DNA of 64,000 nt from JAXFPC01 sp034180005 (GTDB lineage Bacteria > Bacillota > Negativicutes > Acidaminococcales > Acidaminococcaceae), in the NCBI GenBank assembly GCA_034180005.1, contig JAXFPC010000067.1, positions 34,826 to 98,825 on the forward strand, written 5' to 3'. The notes beneath the pieces are model-generated. The model was not told the DNA's origin and did no database searches. It saw nothing but the letters and a program-made list of their open reading frames with translations. Position numbers and translations under genes: made by a program. Positions 33,012 to 42,115 of this stretch are shown one piece after another (position 1 is the first letter of the stretch; every line of letters starts with the position of its first letter).

Positions 33012-33786
33012 ATGCACCAAGCTTACAAGGGAGCAGATTTTTAATGTCGCCTTACTTATAGGCAAGGTTTTATTAAAAAACGGCGCGGAAACCTATAGGG
33101 TTGAAGAAACTATCGTCCGTTTTTGTCGTTGGTACGGTTGCGGAGATATTAACGTCTTTGTCACGCCAACCGTTATTATTCTTGGCGACGAGATTATCGG
33201 TAATGCTTCCCTGATCTGTCGGATTCGTTGGCGCAGTACCAACCTGAGCGTTATCAGCGCTGTGAATGATTTTTCGTATAATTTGGATGAGAATAAACTT
33301 GATTACGAAGGCATGTTAAAGTATTTTGAAGACTTGCTTAATCAACAGGCTCCTTACAGTAAGTGGTGTGTATGCATTGCTTCCGGGATAGCTTCGGCAG
33401 GTTTTTCCGCGATGCTGGGAGGCAACAGTCATGACTTTGCTGCGGCGTTTATCACCGGCGGAGCAACTATGCTGTTGCGTAAGCAATTGGCAGGTTATCG
33501 TCCCAGCGCTTTCTGGAGTAACGCGTTATCCGGAGCTTCCATAGGCTTGTTGACACTGCTTTGTTGCGCTGTAAGCGCTCAGTGTACAGGACAAAATATT
33601 ACTGTCGGCGCGTTGATGCCTTTTCTGCCCGGCGTTGCTTTTACCAACGGCATTCGTGATTATATGGCCGGAGATCTTATCTCGGGAAATTCAAGAATAG
33701 CCGAAGCGTTGCTCTTCGCAGCAGCGATAGCTTTGGGACTTGCGATTGTGATGCTGGCATGGTATAACTGGGGGTGGACATTGTGA
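33004..33786 (+). CDS. ThrE-type threonine/serine exporter, N-terminal subunit (YjjP-like)
   Basis: 260 residues from ATG 33004, placed six bases after GCAGGTG; ATG 32998 is too close to that site. The N-terminal soluble part (about 1-115) contains GKVLLKNGAETYRVEETI, characteristic of DUF1212/ThrE, followed by about five membrane spans (120-255) with the PFLPGVAFTNGIRDYMAGDLISG motif. With the following small gene it makes up a split ThrE exporter. Known members export threonine, serine or, for YjjPB, succinate. Stop and next start overlap (GTGA). Confidence 0.9.
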   Translation: MAECTKLTREQIFNVALLIGKVLLKNGAETYRVEETIVRFCRWYGCGDINVFVTPTVIILGDEIIGNASLICRIRWRSTNLSVISAVNDFSYNLDENKLDYEGMLKYFEDLLNQQAPYSKWCVCIASGIASAGFSAMLGGNSHDFAAAFITGGATMLLRKQLAGYRPSAFWSNALSGASIGLLTLLCCAVSAQCTGQNITVGALMPFLPGVAFTNGIRDYMAGDLISGNSRIAEALLFAAAIALGLAIVMLAWYNWGWTL

Positions 33787-34226
33787 GTCGGGAACTGCTT
33801 TTTTCCTGTATATTCGCTTTTGGCGCAACGGTAGCTTTCGGAGTGCTTTTTCATGCTCCGAGAAAATCGTTGACTGTCACAGGCTTAATCGGAGCTTTAG
33901 GCTGGATGATTTTTTTCTATTTCACCAAGGAGCATAACTACAATACTTTTTATGTAAATTTTGCCGCTTCTCTGATGGTGGCGCTGTTGGGTGAATTGTC
34001 TGCGCGTATCTTCAAACAGCCGGCGACAATTTTTGTAATTCCAGGTATTATCCCTTTGGTGCCAGGACTGGGTATGTATCAGGGAATGCTGCAAATTATA
34101 GACAAAAGCTACGATGAAGGTGTTCGCATTATTATCGTTGCCGCCATGGATTCAGCTGCCATTGCTTTGGGCATGATGTTTATGGCAAGCTTGTTCAGAT
34201 TACTGAAACCGATCAGATACCAATAA
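33783..34226 (+). CDS. ThrE-type exporter, C-terminal subunit (YjjB-like)
   Basis: 147 residues from GTG 33783, overlapping the upstream stop; the GGGGGTGG just before supports it over GTG 33774. Four to five membrane spans. FVIPGIIPLVPGLGMYQGM (about 87-105) is the conserved ThrE_2/DUF3815 signature. It partners the gene immediately upstream as the second half of the exporter. Confidence 0.9.
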   Translation: MSRELLFSCIFAFGATVAFGVLFHAPRKSLTVTGLIGALGWMIFFYFTKEHNYNTFYVNFAASLMVALLGELSARIFKQPATIFVIPGIIPLVPGLGMYQGMLQIIDKSYDEGVRIIIVAAMDSAAIALGMMFMASLFRLLKPIRYQ

Positions 34227-34243
34227 ATCTTGGAGTGATGTAA

Positions 34244-34804
34244 GTGAGTTTTGTAGAGTTGATTTTATTGGCTGTAAGCCTTGCTATGGATGCTTTTGCA
34301 GTTTCTATCTGCGGCAGTATGGTTCATGCTCCGGAGAATAGGAGCGCAGGTGCATGGAGATTCGGTATCTGGTTCGGATTTTTTCAATTCGTTATGCCGA
34401 TTATCGGTTACTTTGCGGCAGTATCATTCCGCAGCTATATTGTGGATTATGATCATTGGATTGCTTTTGCTCTGCTGGCGTATCTGGGAATCAGGATGAT
34501 TAAGGAAGCGCCGGAAGCGTGTTTGGTGAACAAGGTATATACAGATTGGGAGATGACGCTTCTAGCTATAGCTACAAGTATCGACGCTCTTGCAGTGGGT
34601 GTGAGTTTGGCTTTTATCAACGCTAATATTTGGCTGGCAGCTACTATGGTAGGATTAGTAACTTTTTTTATAGCATTCACCGGAGGATTGCTAGGATTTC
34701 GTTTAGGCGCGGCGGTAGGTAAATACGCCAATATACTTGGAGGAATTTTACTGATAGGCATAGGTACGCGTATTTTATTGGAACATTTGGGTTATTTAGC
34801 ATAA
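34244..34804 (+). CDS. mntP: Manganese efflux pump MntP
   Basis: 186 residues from GTG 34244 (TTGGAGTGATGTAA upstream). Six membrane spans in two repeats, each carrying the MntP signature: SLAMDAFAVSICG (about 12-24) and ATSIDALAVGVSLA (about 108-121) with conserved Asp residues. It exports Mn(II) from the cytoplasm. No Mn riboswitch (yybP-ykoY) or mntR site is visible upstream; only 17 bases separate it from the ThrE-like gene, so it is expressed with that operon. Confidence 0.93.
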   Translation: MSFVELILLAVSLAMDAFAVSICGSMVHAPENRSAGAWRFGIWFGFFQFVMPIIGYFAAVSFRSYIVDYDHWIAFALLAYLGIRMIKEAPEACLVNKVYTDWEMTLLAIATSIDALAVGVSLAFINANIWLAATMVGLVTFFIAFTGGLLGFRLGAAVGKYANILGGILLIGIGTRILLEHLGYLA

Positions 34805-34829
34805 ATTTTAAGTGGAGAGGATGACGGTA

Positions 34830-35954
34830 ATGGTAAACAAAGAGAGAATGCTGGCAGAATTTAAGGAAATCGTGGCGATTCCCTGTCATACTTTGCAGGA
34901 ACGCCCCGTGTTTGATTATTTGGCTGATAAGCTTACGGCAATGGGTTTTACTGTGGAGGAAGATGATGCCGGAGAAAAGCTGGGCGGCAACTGCGGAAAT
35001 CTGTGGGCATTTTTACCGGGAAATGTAGCGGGAGCTGCTCGTGTATTGCTTTCTGCGCATATGGACGGCGTGGAACCTTGCGGCGGCACTGCCGTTATAC
35101 AGCGTGACGGTAAGTTATTCAGTGACGGCACGACCATATTAGGTGGCGATGACAAATCCGGTGTAGTGGGTATTTTAGAAGGTTTGCGCCTGCTTAAGGA
35201 AAGTAAACTTCACCACGGTGATATACAAATCTTGTTTACCATTGCGGAAGAAGGCGGCGTGAACGGCTCCAGGTGTATGGATCCTTCAAGATTGCGAGCC
35301 GATGTGGCTTATGCTTTGGACGGAGAAGGCTCTCCGGGGGAAATCATTGTCGGAGCCCCCGGTCAGTATAAATACACGATTAATATTCACGGTAAAAAAG
35401 CGCACGGCGGTTTGGAACCGGAAAAAGGCATTAATGCGGTTATGTTGGCAGCAAAGGCTTTAGCTGAAGTCAAGCGTTATGGTCGCATAGATGAAGAAAC
35501 AACAGCTAACATCGGTATTATTCGAGGAGGCGTAGCTACCAATGTAGTTCCGGAACTTGTTACGATAGAAGGCGACGCACGCAGCCGTAATGCGGAAAAA
35601 CTTGCGATTATACGTGACGAGATTGTTAATACCGTTGTTGAAAGTGTGAAGAAAAACGGCGGTAAGGTTGATGTCGAGATAGAGAAAAAATATAATTCTT
35701 TCTTGGTAGAGGAGGATAGTGACGTTGTTAAGTTGGCCAAAAGGGCTTGTGAAGATTTCGGCTTTGCGCCGGACGTATGCCTGACCGGAGGCGGCAGCGA
35801 CGCCAACTTTATAAACGAGTATGGAGTTCCCTGCGTTATTTTGGGAACCGGAATGAGCGCTGTCCATACTGTGGAGGAATTCATTGAAGAAGAAGATTTG
35901 TATAATTCAGCTTTGATGGTTTACGGTGTATTGAAGGCTGCCGCACAAGTATGA
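34830..35954 (+). CDS. M20-family metallopeptidase, peptidase T-like
   Basis: 374 residues from ATG 34830, nine bases after GTGGAGAGG; nearer in-frame starts overlap that site. Zinc-binding residues of the M20 fold are visible: LLSAHMDGVEPC (His, Asp), ILGGDDKSGVV (bridging Asp), FTIAEEGGVNGS (catalytic Glu pair), ALDGEGSPGEI (Asp) and a terminal VHTVEEFI His. The central IHGKKAHGG segment belongs to the dimerisation domain. Peptidase T-like enzymes remove residues from short peptides in the cytoplasm; the exact substrate is open. It ends at a bidirectional terminator. Confidence 0.9.
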   Translation: MVNKERMLAEFKEIVAIPCHTLQERPVFDYLADKLTAMGFTVEEDDAGEKLGGNCGNLWAFLPGNVAGAARVLLSAHMDGVEPCGGTAVIQRDGKLFSDGTTILGGDDKSGVVGILEGLRLLKESKLHHGDIQILFTIAEEGGVNGSRCMDPSRLRADVAYALDGEGSPGEIIVGAPGQYKYTINIHGKKAHGGLEPEKGINAVMLAAKALAEVKRYGRIDEETTANIGIIRGGVATNVVPELVTIEGDARSRNAEKLAIIRDEIVNTVVESVKKNGGKVDVEIEKKYNSFLVEEDSDVVKLAKRACEDFGFAPDVCLTGGGSDANFINEYGVPCVILGTGMSAVHTVEEFIEEEDLYNSALMVYGVLKAAAQV

Positions 35955-35962
35955 CGGAATTA

Positions 35963-35998
35963 AAAAAACTCCTGAGAATTTTCTCAGGAGTTTTTTAA
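35963..35998. terminator. bidirectional terminator between convergent genes
   Basis: AAAAAACTCCTGAGAA pairs with TTCTCAGGAGTTTTTT (2-base-offset loop), with T-runs on both strands, between the M20 peptidase and the minus-strand ppx gene. Confidence 0.93.
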
Positions 35999-36005
35999 TA
36001 TGCTT

Positions 36006-37535
36006 TTATTCTGAGTGAGGAAGAATTTCGAATTTTAATTCCGCTCCGAAAATCTTTTTAAAGAGAGGAACTTTGCTTTTCAGCTGAGCTGTTTCCAACC
36101 AGGGATTGCCACTGCTGTAAAGCTTAAGAAATGCGGTGCGATTTTGCAGAGAAGGTTCTATTGACGTTATCTGCTGCGTCTGAGAATAATCGAGACTTTC
36201 GGCCAACATCAGCAATAAGGAAAGTTTGGTTACAGCATTCCACATATTGTCTTTAATCATTTCTTTGTAGAAGCGATCTTTGAAATAATTTTTGGATACG
36301 CCGTGATGCCAGCCGGCAACGGCTGCGGCTAAAACCTGTTCTTTATGTGTAAGACCGAAAATCTGCGCGTTTTGGATCATGTAGGCGCTATGGCGGGCAT
36401 GGCTGTAGAAGTTGATGGTGATTCCGATATCGTGAAGCAACGCTGCCGTTTTCAACAGTTTGCGGTAGTCCTTGGGGAGTTTATGCAGCTGATTCCAACG
36501 GGTGAACATTTTCATCGCCATGGCAGTTATGTGCTTGGCATGAGTAGTATCTGCCGTATATAGTTTGAGAAAATTTTCTGTGCTGGTCTGCAGTATGTTC
36601 TTGGCAAAGAGAGGGGTGTTATGCGATTTGGCATAGTAGTCCAGGAAAAGTCCTTCACGCAGACCGCATCCCGAAGTTATGATTTTGCGGCTGCCGGTTA
36701 TCTCGGCAAGGCAGCTGATAATGCTGCTGCCGGCAAGGATGATGTCGCTGCGTTCCGAACTGAGTCCGGAAATCTTTTTGCGTTGTTCGAAATTCGTTTT
36801 GCGCAGCATGTTGAAGAAGCGAAAAAAAGTGCGTGTAGTGTAAGAATAATTGTGCAACTTTGTAGCCGGATATTTTTTGGCGCGCTGAATTATTTTGGCG
36901 AAGGTACGTGCGGTACCGCCTACTCCTATGAGCGGGAGATTTTTTTGTTTTAGCCAAGGATATTTTTCCAACCGGCTGCTGAGAAAAAAGCTGAGTTCAC
37001 TGTAAACATTTGCAGGCATGGAATCTTTAGTATTGAACATGCCGGTTGTGTTGACGGCGCCGAAGGGCAGAGAAACGCTCTCAACAATCTCTCTGTTTTT
37101 GAAAAGGATTAGCTCGGTGCTGCCGCCGCCCAAGTCAAAAATAATGCCGCTTTTGATATTGATGGTATTGATAACGCCTATGTAACTTACAAAAGCTTCG
37201 GTGCTGCCGCTGATGATATGCAGCTGTACACCGCATTCCTCAGCTATTTTATTGACAAGCTGTGCGCCGTTGTTGGCATTGCGGATAGCTGCAGTAGCTA
37301 CGGCTATGGTTTTGTCGGTTTTATATATTTGGCACATATGAACAAAATTTTTCATGGTTTCAATGGCACTGTCGAAAGCTTCCTGGGTCAGCATGTTTCT
37401 GCTGTCCACTTTTTGGCTCAGTCTGAGAGCTTCTTTTTGGTTGTAAACCATGTTGTAGGCGCCGTTTTTATAAATGTGCGTTATTACTAGGCGCGCCGAG
37501 TTGGAGCCGATATCGATAATGGCTATCCTTTGCAT
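36006..37535 (-). CDS. ppx: Exopolyphosphatase / pppGpp phosphohydrolase (Ppx/GppA)
   Basis: 509 residues, start ATG 37535. Actin-like ASKHA fold: IDIGSNSARLVI phosphate-1 motif (about 6-17), FDLGGGSTELILF (about 138-150) and IGVGGTARTFA (about 203-213). The C-terminal part (about 320-500) is an HD-type domain with ALLHDIGITI and YSHARHSAYM. Such enzymes release phosphate from polyphosphate ends or convert pppGpp to ppGpp. A polyphosphate kinase lies on the opposite strand nearby, favouring polyphosphate turnover. All key motifs are intact, unlike the divergent relative at 37773. Confidence 0.93.
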   Translation of the reverse strand: MQRIAIIDIGSNSARLVITHIYKNGAYNMVYNQKEALRLSQKVDSRNMLTQEAFDSAIETMKNFVHMCQIYKTDKTIAVATAAIRNANNGAQLVNKIAEECGVQLHIISGSTEAFVSYIGVINTINIKSGIIFDLGGGSTELILFKNREIVESVSLPFGAVNTTGMFNTKDSMPANVYSELSFFLSSRLEKYPWLKQKNLPLIGVGGTARTFAKIIQRAKKYPATKLHNYSYTTRTFFRFFNMLRKTNFEQRKKISGLSSERSDIILAGSSIISCLAEITGSRKIITSGCGLREGLFLDYYAKSHNTPLFAKNILQTSTENFLKLYTADTTHAKHITAMAMKMFTRWNQLHKLPKDYRKLLKTAALLHDIGITINFYSHARHSAYMIQNAQIFGLTHKEQVLAAAVAGWHHGVSKNYFKDRFYKEMIKDNMWNAVTKLSLLLMLAESLDYSQTQQITSIEPSLQNRTAFLKLYSSGNPWLETAQLKSKVPLFKKIFGAELKFEILPHSE

Positions 37536-37772
37536 TTTAAAATCTCCTGTGCATAGATATGTCCGGTTGCAACTGTTCTTGAAAGCATTTTGTCAATCTA
37601 TTGCTTATATTATATAATAGTTTTAAGAAAAAAACTTCGTCGTTTTGCAGAATTTTAAAAAATTAAGCTCTTGTGAAAATTATGTAATAGTGCAGGAAAA
37701 AAATTTTTAAAACAGAAGACTAGAAGTGTAAGATGTTTTCAGTATGGCAGAGATTTTGATCGGAGTATGATG

Positions 37773-39323
37773 ATGAAAAAGAAATTATATACTACTTTTG
37801 CCGCCATTCATTTGGGGTCGGAAATGATCAGTATGCAAATTACAGAGTATCGTCATATTGACAGATACAAAGTCATTGAAAGATGCAACCGCAGGATTCG
37901 TTTGGGGGAGGCATCCTTCAAGAATAAAGTTATTCCTTATACTCTTGTGCATGAAATTTGTGAGATTTTGAGCGGTTTTAAGTTGCTGATGGCGGAGTAC
38001 GGCGTCGAAGAATACCGCATGCAAGCTACAACGGCGGTCAGAGAAGCTATTAATCAGGTTTTCCTGCTGGACCAGATTCGCAGCAAGACGGGTTTGGTAG
38101 TTGACGTTGTAGATATGCCGCAGGAGATTTATACAAAATATGTGGCAATAAGAAATACGTTGCGTTCCGAGAAGATCTCCAGTGAACGCGAGGGTATGTT
38201 GATGATGGATATTTCTTCCGGAGGTTTGGGGATAACCTTGGTTCAAGACGAAAAAATATGTTATCAACAAAATTTCCATGTGGGAATTATCCGCATCAAA
38301 GAAGGCTTTGAACGTAACCGCCGCGAAAGCATGAATTTTATACGCGCTCTTACGGAATATCTTTCAAGCATAGTCGGACCGGTAAGGCAGGAATTGCATC
38401 AGGACAGGGTACGGTATCTTGTTTTGTCGGGAACGGAAACGGAACTGCTGCTTAAAATGCTCGGCTTTGAAGATTTTAAAATGGTCTACAGAATTACGGC
38501 AGCAAAATTCCATCGTTTTTTTGCAAAGCTGAGACAACTTAACTTGCCGCAGATAATCAAGGTGTTCGGTTTGCCGGAAAGCGCTGCGGAATTGGTGTTG
38601 CCTACGGTAATACTGTACGAGCAGCTATTGGATCTCATTCCGGCAGAGGAAATCATTATTACCTCCGATCGATTTATTGACGGAATGCAGCTTCTTCACA
38701 TTGGCAGAAAAACGGCGCCTGAATTGTGCAAAAATTGGGAAGCGGAGCTGGTGAGTTTATTTCACCACATCGGCAGACGTTACCTCTACGATAAAAAGCA
38801 TGCCCAGCAGGTGGAGCGGTTATCCTTGCATATTTTTGACAAAGTGGCTAAGGATTACGGTATGGGTGAACAGGAAAGACTTTTACTGCGAGGCGCCGCA
38901 CTTTTGCATGATATAGGCAAGTATATCTGCATGCGCAGCCACTCCGCATACACTTATCAGTTGATTATGTCCACAGATATACTCGGTTTCAGCGATAAGG
39001 AAAGGAAAATCATAGCTCTGGCTTCCTATTATCATGCCAACAGATTGTTTGATCAGACTGATAAAAAGGCGCCGGCGGTGGATAAGGACAGCGTGGCGAT
39101 AGTGGCAAAATTGGCGGCTATCATCAGATTGGCTGATGCCATGGACAGAAGCTATTTGCAAAAAATACGTGCGTGTTCGGTAAGTGTTAAAGAAAACAGT
39201 CTGCTTATCCAGGCGGCATCCAAAACGGATCTGACTTTGGAACTGTGGTCGTTTGCGGATAAGGCGGCTTTTTTTGAGGAAGTATACGGATTGCTTCCGG
39301 TTTTGGAACGGGTGGATGAATGA
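37773..39323 (+). CDS. Ppx/GppA-like protein with degenerate active site and HD domain
   Basis: 516 residues; the third of three consecutive ATG codons (37773) has the best spacing to CGGAG. Overall layout matches the Ppx/GppA-HD protein on the opposite strand, but the first phosphate loop reads AAIHLGSEMISMQI instead of IDIGSNS and the second MMDISSGGLGITLV instead of DLGGGSTEL, so phosphatase activity is doubtful. The HD domain is intact (LLHDIGKYICMRSHSAYTYQLI, about 378-400). It may be a regulatory pseudo-enzyme or sense polyphosphate or ppGpp. Its stop overlaps the ppk start (ATGA), tying it closely to polyphosphate synthesis. Confidence 0.85.
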   Translation: MKKKLYTTFAAIHLGSEMISMQITEYRHIDRYKVIERCNRRIRLGEASFKNKVIPYTLVHEICEILSGFKLLMAEYGVEEYRMQATTAVREAINQVFLLDQIRSKTGLVVDVVDMPQEIYTKYVAIRNTLRSEKISSEREGMLMMDISSGGLGITLVQDEKICYQQNFHVGIIRIKEGFERNRRESMNFIRALTEYLSSIVGPVRQELHQDRVRYLVLSGTETELLLKMLGFEDFKMVYRITAAKFHRFFAKLRQLNLPQIIKVFGLPESAAELVLPTVILYEQLLDLIPAEEIIITSDRFIDGMQLLHIGRKTAPELCKNWEAELVSLFHHIGRRYLYDKKHAQQVERLSLHIFDKVAKDYGMGEQERLLLRGAALLHDIGKYICMRSHSAYTYQLIMSTDILGFSDKERKIIALASYYHANRLFDQTDKKAPAVDKDSVAIVAKLAAIIRLADAMDRSYLQKIRACSVSVKENSLLIQAASKTDLTLELWSFADKAAFFEEVYGLLPVLERVDE

Positions 39324-41425
39324 TGAAAGATTTGAATCTGACAAAACCTGAATATTTTTATAATCGTGAGCTGAGTTGGCTGAAATTTAATCTCAGAGTT
39401 TTAAAGGAAGCCATGGTTCAGGAAACGCCTTTGTTGGAACGTCTAAAATTTATAGCTATTGCGGCTTCGAATCTTGACGAATTTTTTATGGTCCGCGTAG
39501 CCGGTTTGTGGAGTAATTACGACAGCGGAACTGATAAGCGGGATGCTTCGGGCATGTCCGTGAAAGAGCAACTTGACGAGATATCGGAAGCTGCTCATGA
39601 TCAGATAAAAGTACAAAATAAATATTTGACAGTTTTGCTCGAAGAAATGGCGGCAGCCGGACTTGTCTTTAAAAAATTTGAAGACCTTTCTCCGGCAGGG
39701 CGGCGTTGGTTGGAAGAATATTACAAAGAAGTTGTTTATCCTGTACTTACACCTATGGCTGTGGATGCTTCCCGTCCATTTCCTTTTCTTGCCAATAAAA
39801 CGCTCAATTTGGCTGTGGAATTGGTGAACAACGAAGGGGAACACAGTATGGGGCTGGTTCAGGTTCCATCTGTGCTCAGCAGGATAACGGAAGTTATCAC
39901 GGAAGAAAAAAGAGTTTTCGTTTTTCTGGAAGATATTATTGCCAACCATTGCGGCGAGCTTTTCAAGGGCTGCGAGATTCTGGACTGCGTTGCTTTCCGC
40001 GTTACCCGCGACAGCGACTTGGAGTTTGAAGAAGATGAAGCCGTTGATCTGCTTAAAGAAGTGGAGCGTTCTCTGCGTAAACGCAAGCGTGGCGCCGCAG
40101 TGAGACTGGAACTTTCCAAAACAAATAATACTCGCATTAAAAATTTTTTGGAAAGCAATATTGATGTCAGCAGTATGGAAGTCTATGAAATAAACGGGCC
40201 TTTGGATGCGACATGTTTTTTTAAGTTTACAGCTTTACCGGGAATGTGGCCGTGGCTGTATGAACCATTTGTTCCTCAAAGACCGCAGGAATTGCCTGAT
40301 GACAGCGATTTGTTTTCCGTCATCAGCAAAAAAGATGTTCTGTTGCATCATCCGTATGAAAGTTTTGATCCGGTGGTTAAATTTGTCAGAGATGCCGCAG
40401 AAGATCCCCAAGTTTTGGCCATCAAGCAAACGCTGTACCGCGTGAGCGGAAATTCTCCTATTGTAGCGGCTTTGGCGCGCGCTGCGGAAAACGGCAAACA
40501 GGTTACGGTATTAGTCGAACTGAAAGCGCGTTTTGATGAAGAGAACAATATTTTGTGGGCGCGAAGATTGGAGCAGGCAGGCTGTCATGTCATTTACGGA
40601 TTGGTCGGCTTAAAAACTCACGCTAAAATAATCCTGATTGTCAGAAGAGAATCAAACGGCATCAAACGCTACCTGCATTTGGGAACAGGGAATTACAATG
40701 ACAGCACGGCTAAGCTGTATACGGATATCGGTTTGATGACCGCCAATGATGAATTCGGCAGTGACGCTTCGGCCTTTTTTAATCTGTTGTCCGGATATTC
40801 GGAACCGCCGGTATGGAATAAGCTGGTGATGGCGCCGTTGGGACTGCGCGCTAAAATTTACAGCCTTATTGATAATGAAATAGCTTTGGCGGCTGCGGGA
40901 AAGGGCGGGCACATTATCGCCAAAATGAATTCTCTGATCGACCAGCCTGTAATGCAGAAGCTTTATGAAGCTTCCGCAGCCGGTGTACAGATAGAATTGA
41001 TCGTGCGCGGCATTTGCGGATTACGAACAGGCATAGCCGGTGTGAGCGATAATATTACCGTGCGCAGTATTGTAGGACGACAACTGGAACACAGCCGTAT
41101 TTTTTGGTTCGCCAACGGCGGCAAGGAGCAGCTGTATTTATCAAGCGCGGATTGGATGCCTCGTAATCTTAACGATCGTGTGGAGCTTTTTTTCCCGGTG
41201 GAAGCGGAGGAACATATTGCGCGCATAAAAAAAATTTTGGAGTTGTATCTTCGCGATAATGTGGGCGCACACATGATGCAGTCTAACGGAACTTACAGAA
41301 GAGTGCGTAATAAGATGGAAAAACTCAGCGCGCAAAGTATGTTATATGAAATGGCGCAGTTGGAGGCTACGGCGGACAGGATACCGATGGAACAAAGACT
41401 GCGTCCTACGCACAGCCGCAGATGA
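39320..41425 (+). CDS. ppk: Polyphosphate kinase 1
   Basis: 701 residues, start ATG 39320 overlapping the upstream stop. PPK1 domains in order: N domain (YFYNRELSWLKFNLRV), head, and two PLD-like C domains. Catalytic histidines are H434 (GLKTHAKIILIVRRE), the phosphorylated one, and H591 (LEHSRIFWF), with LHLGTGNYND between. It makes long-chain polyphosphate from ATP. With ppx and the Ppx-like HD protein it forms a dedicated polyphosphate module. Confidence 0.97.
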   Translation: MMKDLNLTKPEYFYNRELSWLKFNLRVLKEAMVQETPLLERLKFIAIAASNLDEFFMVRVAGLWSNYDSGTDKRDASGMSVKEQLDEISEAAHDQIKVQNKYLTVLLEEMAAAGLVFKKFEDLSPAGRRWLEEYYKEVVYPVLTPMAVDASRPFPFLANKTLNLAVELVNNEGEHSMGLVQVPSVLSRITEVITEEKRVFVFLEDIIANHCGELFKGCEILDCVAFRVTRDSDLEFEEDEAVDLLKEVERSLRKRKRGAAVRLELSKTNNTRIKNFLESNIDVSSMEVYEINGPLDATCFFKFTALPGMWPWLYEPFVPQRPQELPDDSDLFSVISKKDVLLHHPYESFDPVVKFVRDAAEDPQVLAIKQTLYRVSGNSPIVAALARAAENGKQVTVLVELKARFDEENNILWARRLEQAGCHVIYGLVGLKTHAKIILIVRRESNGIKRYLHLGTGNYNDSTAKLYTDIGLMTANDEFGSDASAFFNLLSGYSEPPVWNKLVMAPLGLRAKIYSLIDNEIALAAAGKGGHIIAKMNSLIDQPVMQKLYEASAAGVQIELIVRGICGLRTGIAGVSDNITVRSIVGRQLEHSRIFWFANGGKEQLYLSSADWMPRNLNDRVELFFPVEAEEHIARIKKILELYLRDNVGAHMMQSNGTYRRVRNKMEKLSAQSMLYEMAQLEATADRIPMEQRLRPTHSRR

Positions 41426-41450
41426 TTAAACGTGTGATTAATGTCTTTTC

Positions 41451-41479
41451 TTGCGAACCGAAGAGCTGCTTGCTATAAT
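41451..41479 (+). promoter_or_regulatory. promoter of the small gene at 41533
   Basis: TTGCGA (41451-41456) and TATAAT (41474-41479), 17-base spacer. Confidence 0.65.
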
Positions 41480-41532
41480 TGACCTACAAGGTTTAGGAAC
41501 AGTTCCGGAAGTTGTTTGCAAAGGAGGGAACT

Positions 41533-41838
41533 ATGAGTAATTTTTCAGTTACCATAAATTATAATTGCAGTTACGGCTATGTAGAGTATGACGCAAAAAA
41601 TAAAACTGCCACGGTGCATCTCCCGATAGAGGGAGTTCGCAAATCTGTGGAAAAATTTCTGCAGACTCCCATTACTATGGACGTACCGAAAGCCGGTAAT
41701 GTCCGCGATTTTGTAACTAAGACCATGTCGCCGCTGGACAGTATAGCCAGTTTCAAAGATGCGCTTACGCGTTTGTGGGTCAACACTAATGTACGTGTTG
41801 AATGGAGCATGCCTCCCGGAATGGCGGAAAAATTATGA
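41533..41838 (+). CDS. Small hypothetical protein
   Basis: 101 residues from ATG 41533 with a strong AAGGAGGGAACT site; the frame opens at 41512 but that start lies before the ribosome site. No signal peptide or membrane segment. Features: a polar N-terminus with YNCSYGYVEYDAKNKTATVHLP strands split into short blocks, then a mixed helix region (VRKSVEKFL, SIASFKDALTRLWV). No family recognised. It has its own promoter and terminator, so it is a genuine monocistronic gene. Confidence 0.72.
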   Translation: MSNFSVTINYNCSYGYVEYDAKNKTATVHLPIEGVRKSVEKFLQTPITMDVPKAGNVRDFVTKTMSPLDSIASFKDALTRLWVNTNVRVEWSMPPGMAEKL

Positions 41839-41840
41839 TA

Positions 41841-41871
41841 AAAAGCAGAGCTTTCGGCTCTGCTTTTTTAC
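41841..41871 (+). terminator. intrinsic terminator
   Basis: AAAAGCAGAGC (41841-41851), TTTCG loop region, GCTCTGCTTTTTT, immediately after the small gene. Confidence 0.92.
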
Positions 41872-41886
41872 TGAATAATTACGTGC

Positions 41887-41915
41887 TTGTAAACTTTTTC
41901 GTTATGGATTATAAT
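41887..41915 (+). promoter_or_regulatory. promoter of tRNA-Arg
   Basis: TTGTAA (41887-41892) and TATAAT (41910-41915), 17-base spacer, 36 bases before the tRNA. Confidence 0.7.
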
Positions 41916-41951
41916 ATTCCTGTTACGCGGAATAGAGTCACGCGCAGTTAC

Positions 41952-42028
41952 GGTTCCGTAGCTCAGCAGGATAGAGCACTCGCCTCCTAAGCGAGGGGTC
42001 GTGAGTTCGAATCTCGCCGGGACCACCA
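41952..42028 (+). tRNA. tRNA-Arg (anticodon CCT)
   Basis: GGTTCCG (41952-41958) pairs with CGGGACC (42018-42024); discriminator A and encoded CCA follow. D-arm TAGCTCAGCAGGATAGAGCA, anticodon stem CTCGC/GCGAG with loop CTCCTAA (CCT), GTTCGAATC T-loop. It reads the rare AGG codon. Confidence 0.98.
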
Positions 42029-42032
42029 GAAG

Positions 42033-42064
42033 AAAAACCCCGTACCTTCGGTACGGGGTTTTTG
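42033..42064. terminator. bidirectional terminator after tRNA-Arg
   Basis: AAAAACCCCGTACC (42033-42046), TTCG loop, GGTACGGGGTTTTT; UUCG tetraloop-type, with T-runs on both strands. It also ends the minus-strand regulator gene at 42116. Confidence 0.93.
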
Positions 42065-42115
42065 CTTTTCAGGACAATCATTTTGCAGACATATGCCTTT
42101 CTACATAGCGGGAAA

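Noticed and set aside
34227..34243. Manganese riboswitch before mntP
   Set aside because: Only 17 bases separate mntP from the gene upstream, leaving no room for a yybP-ykoY element.
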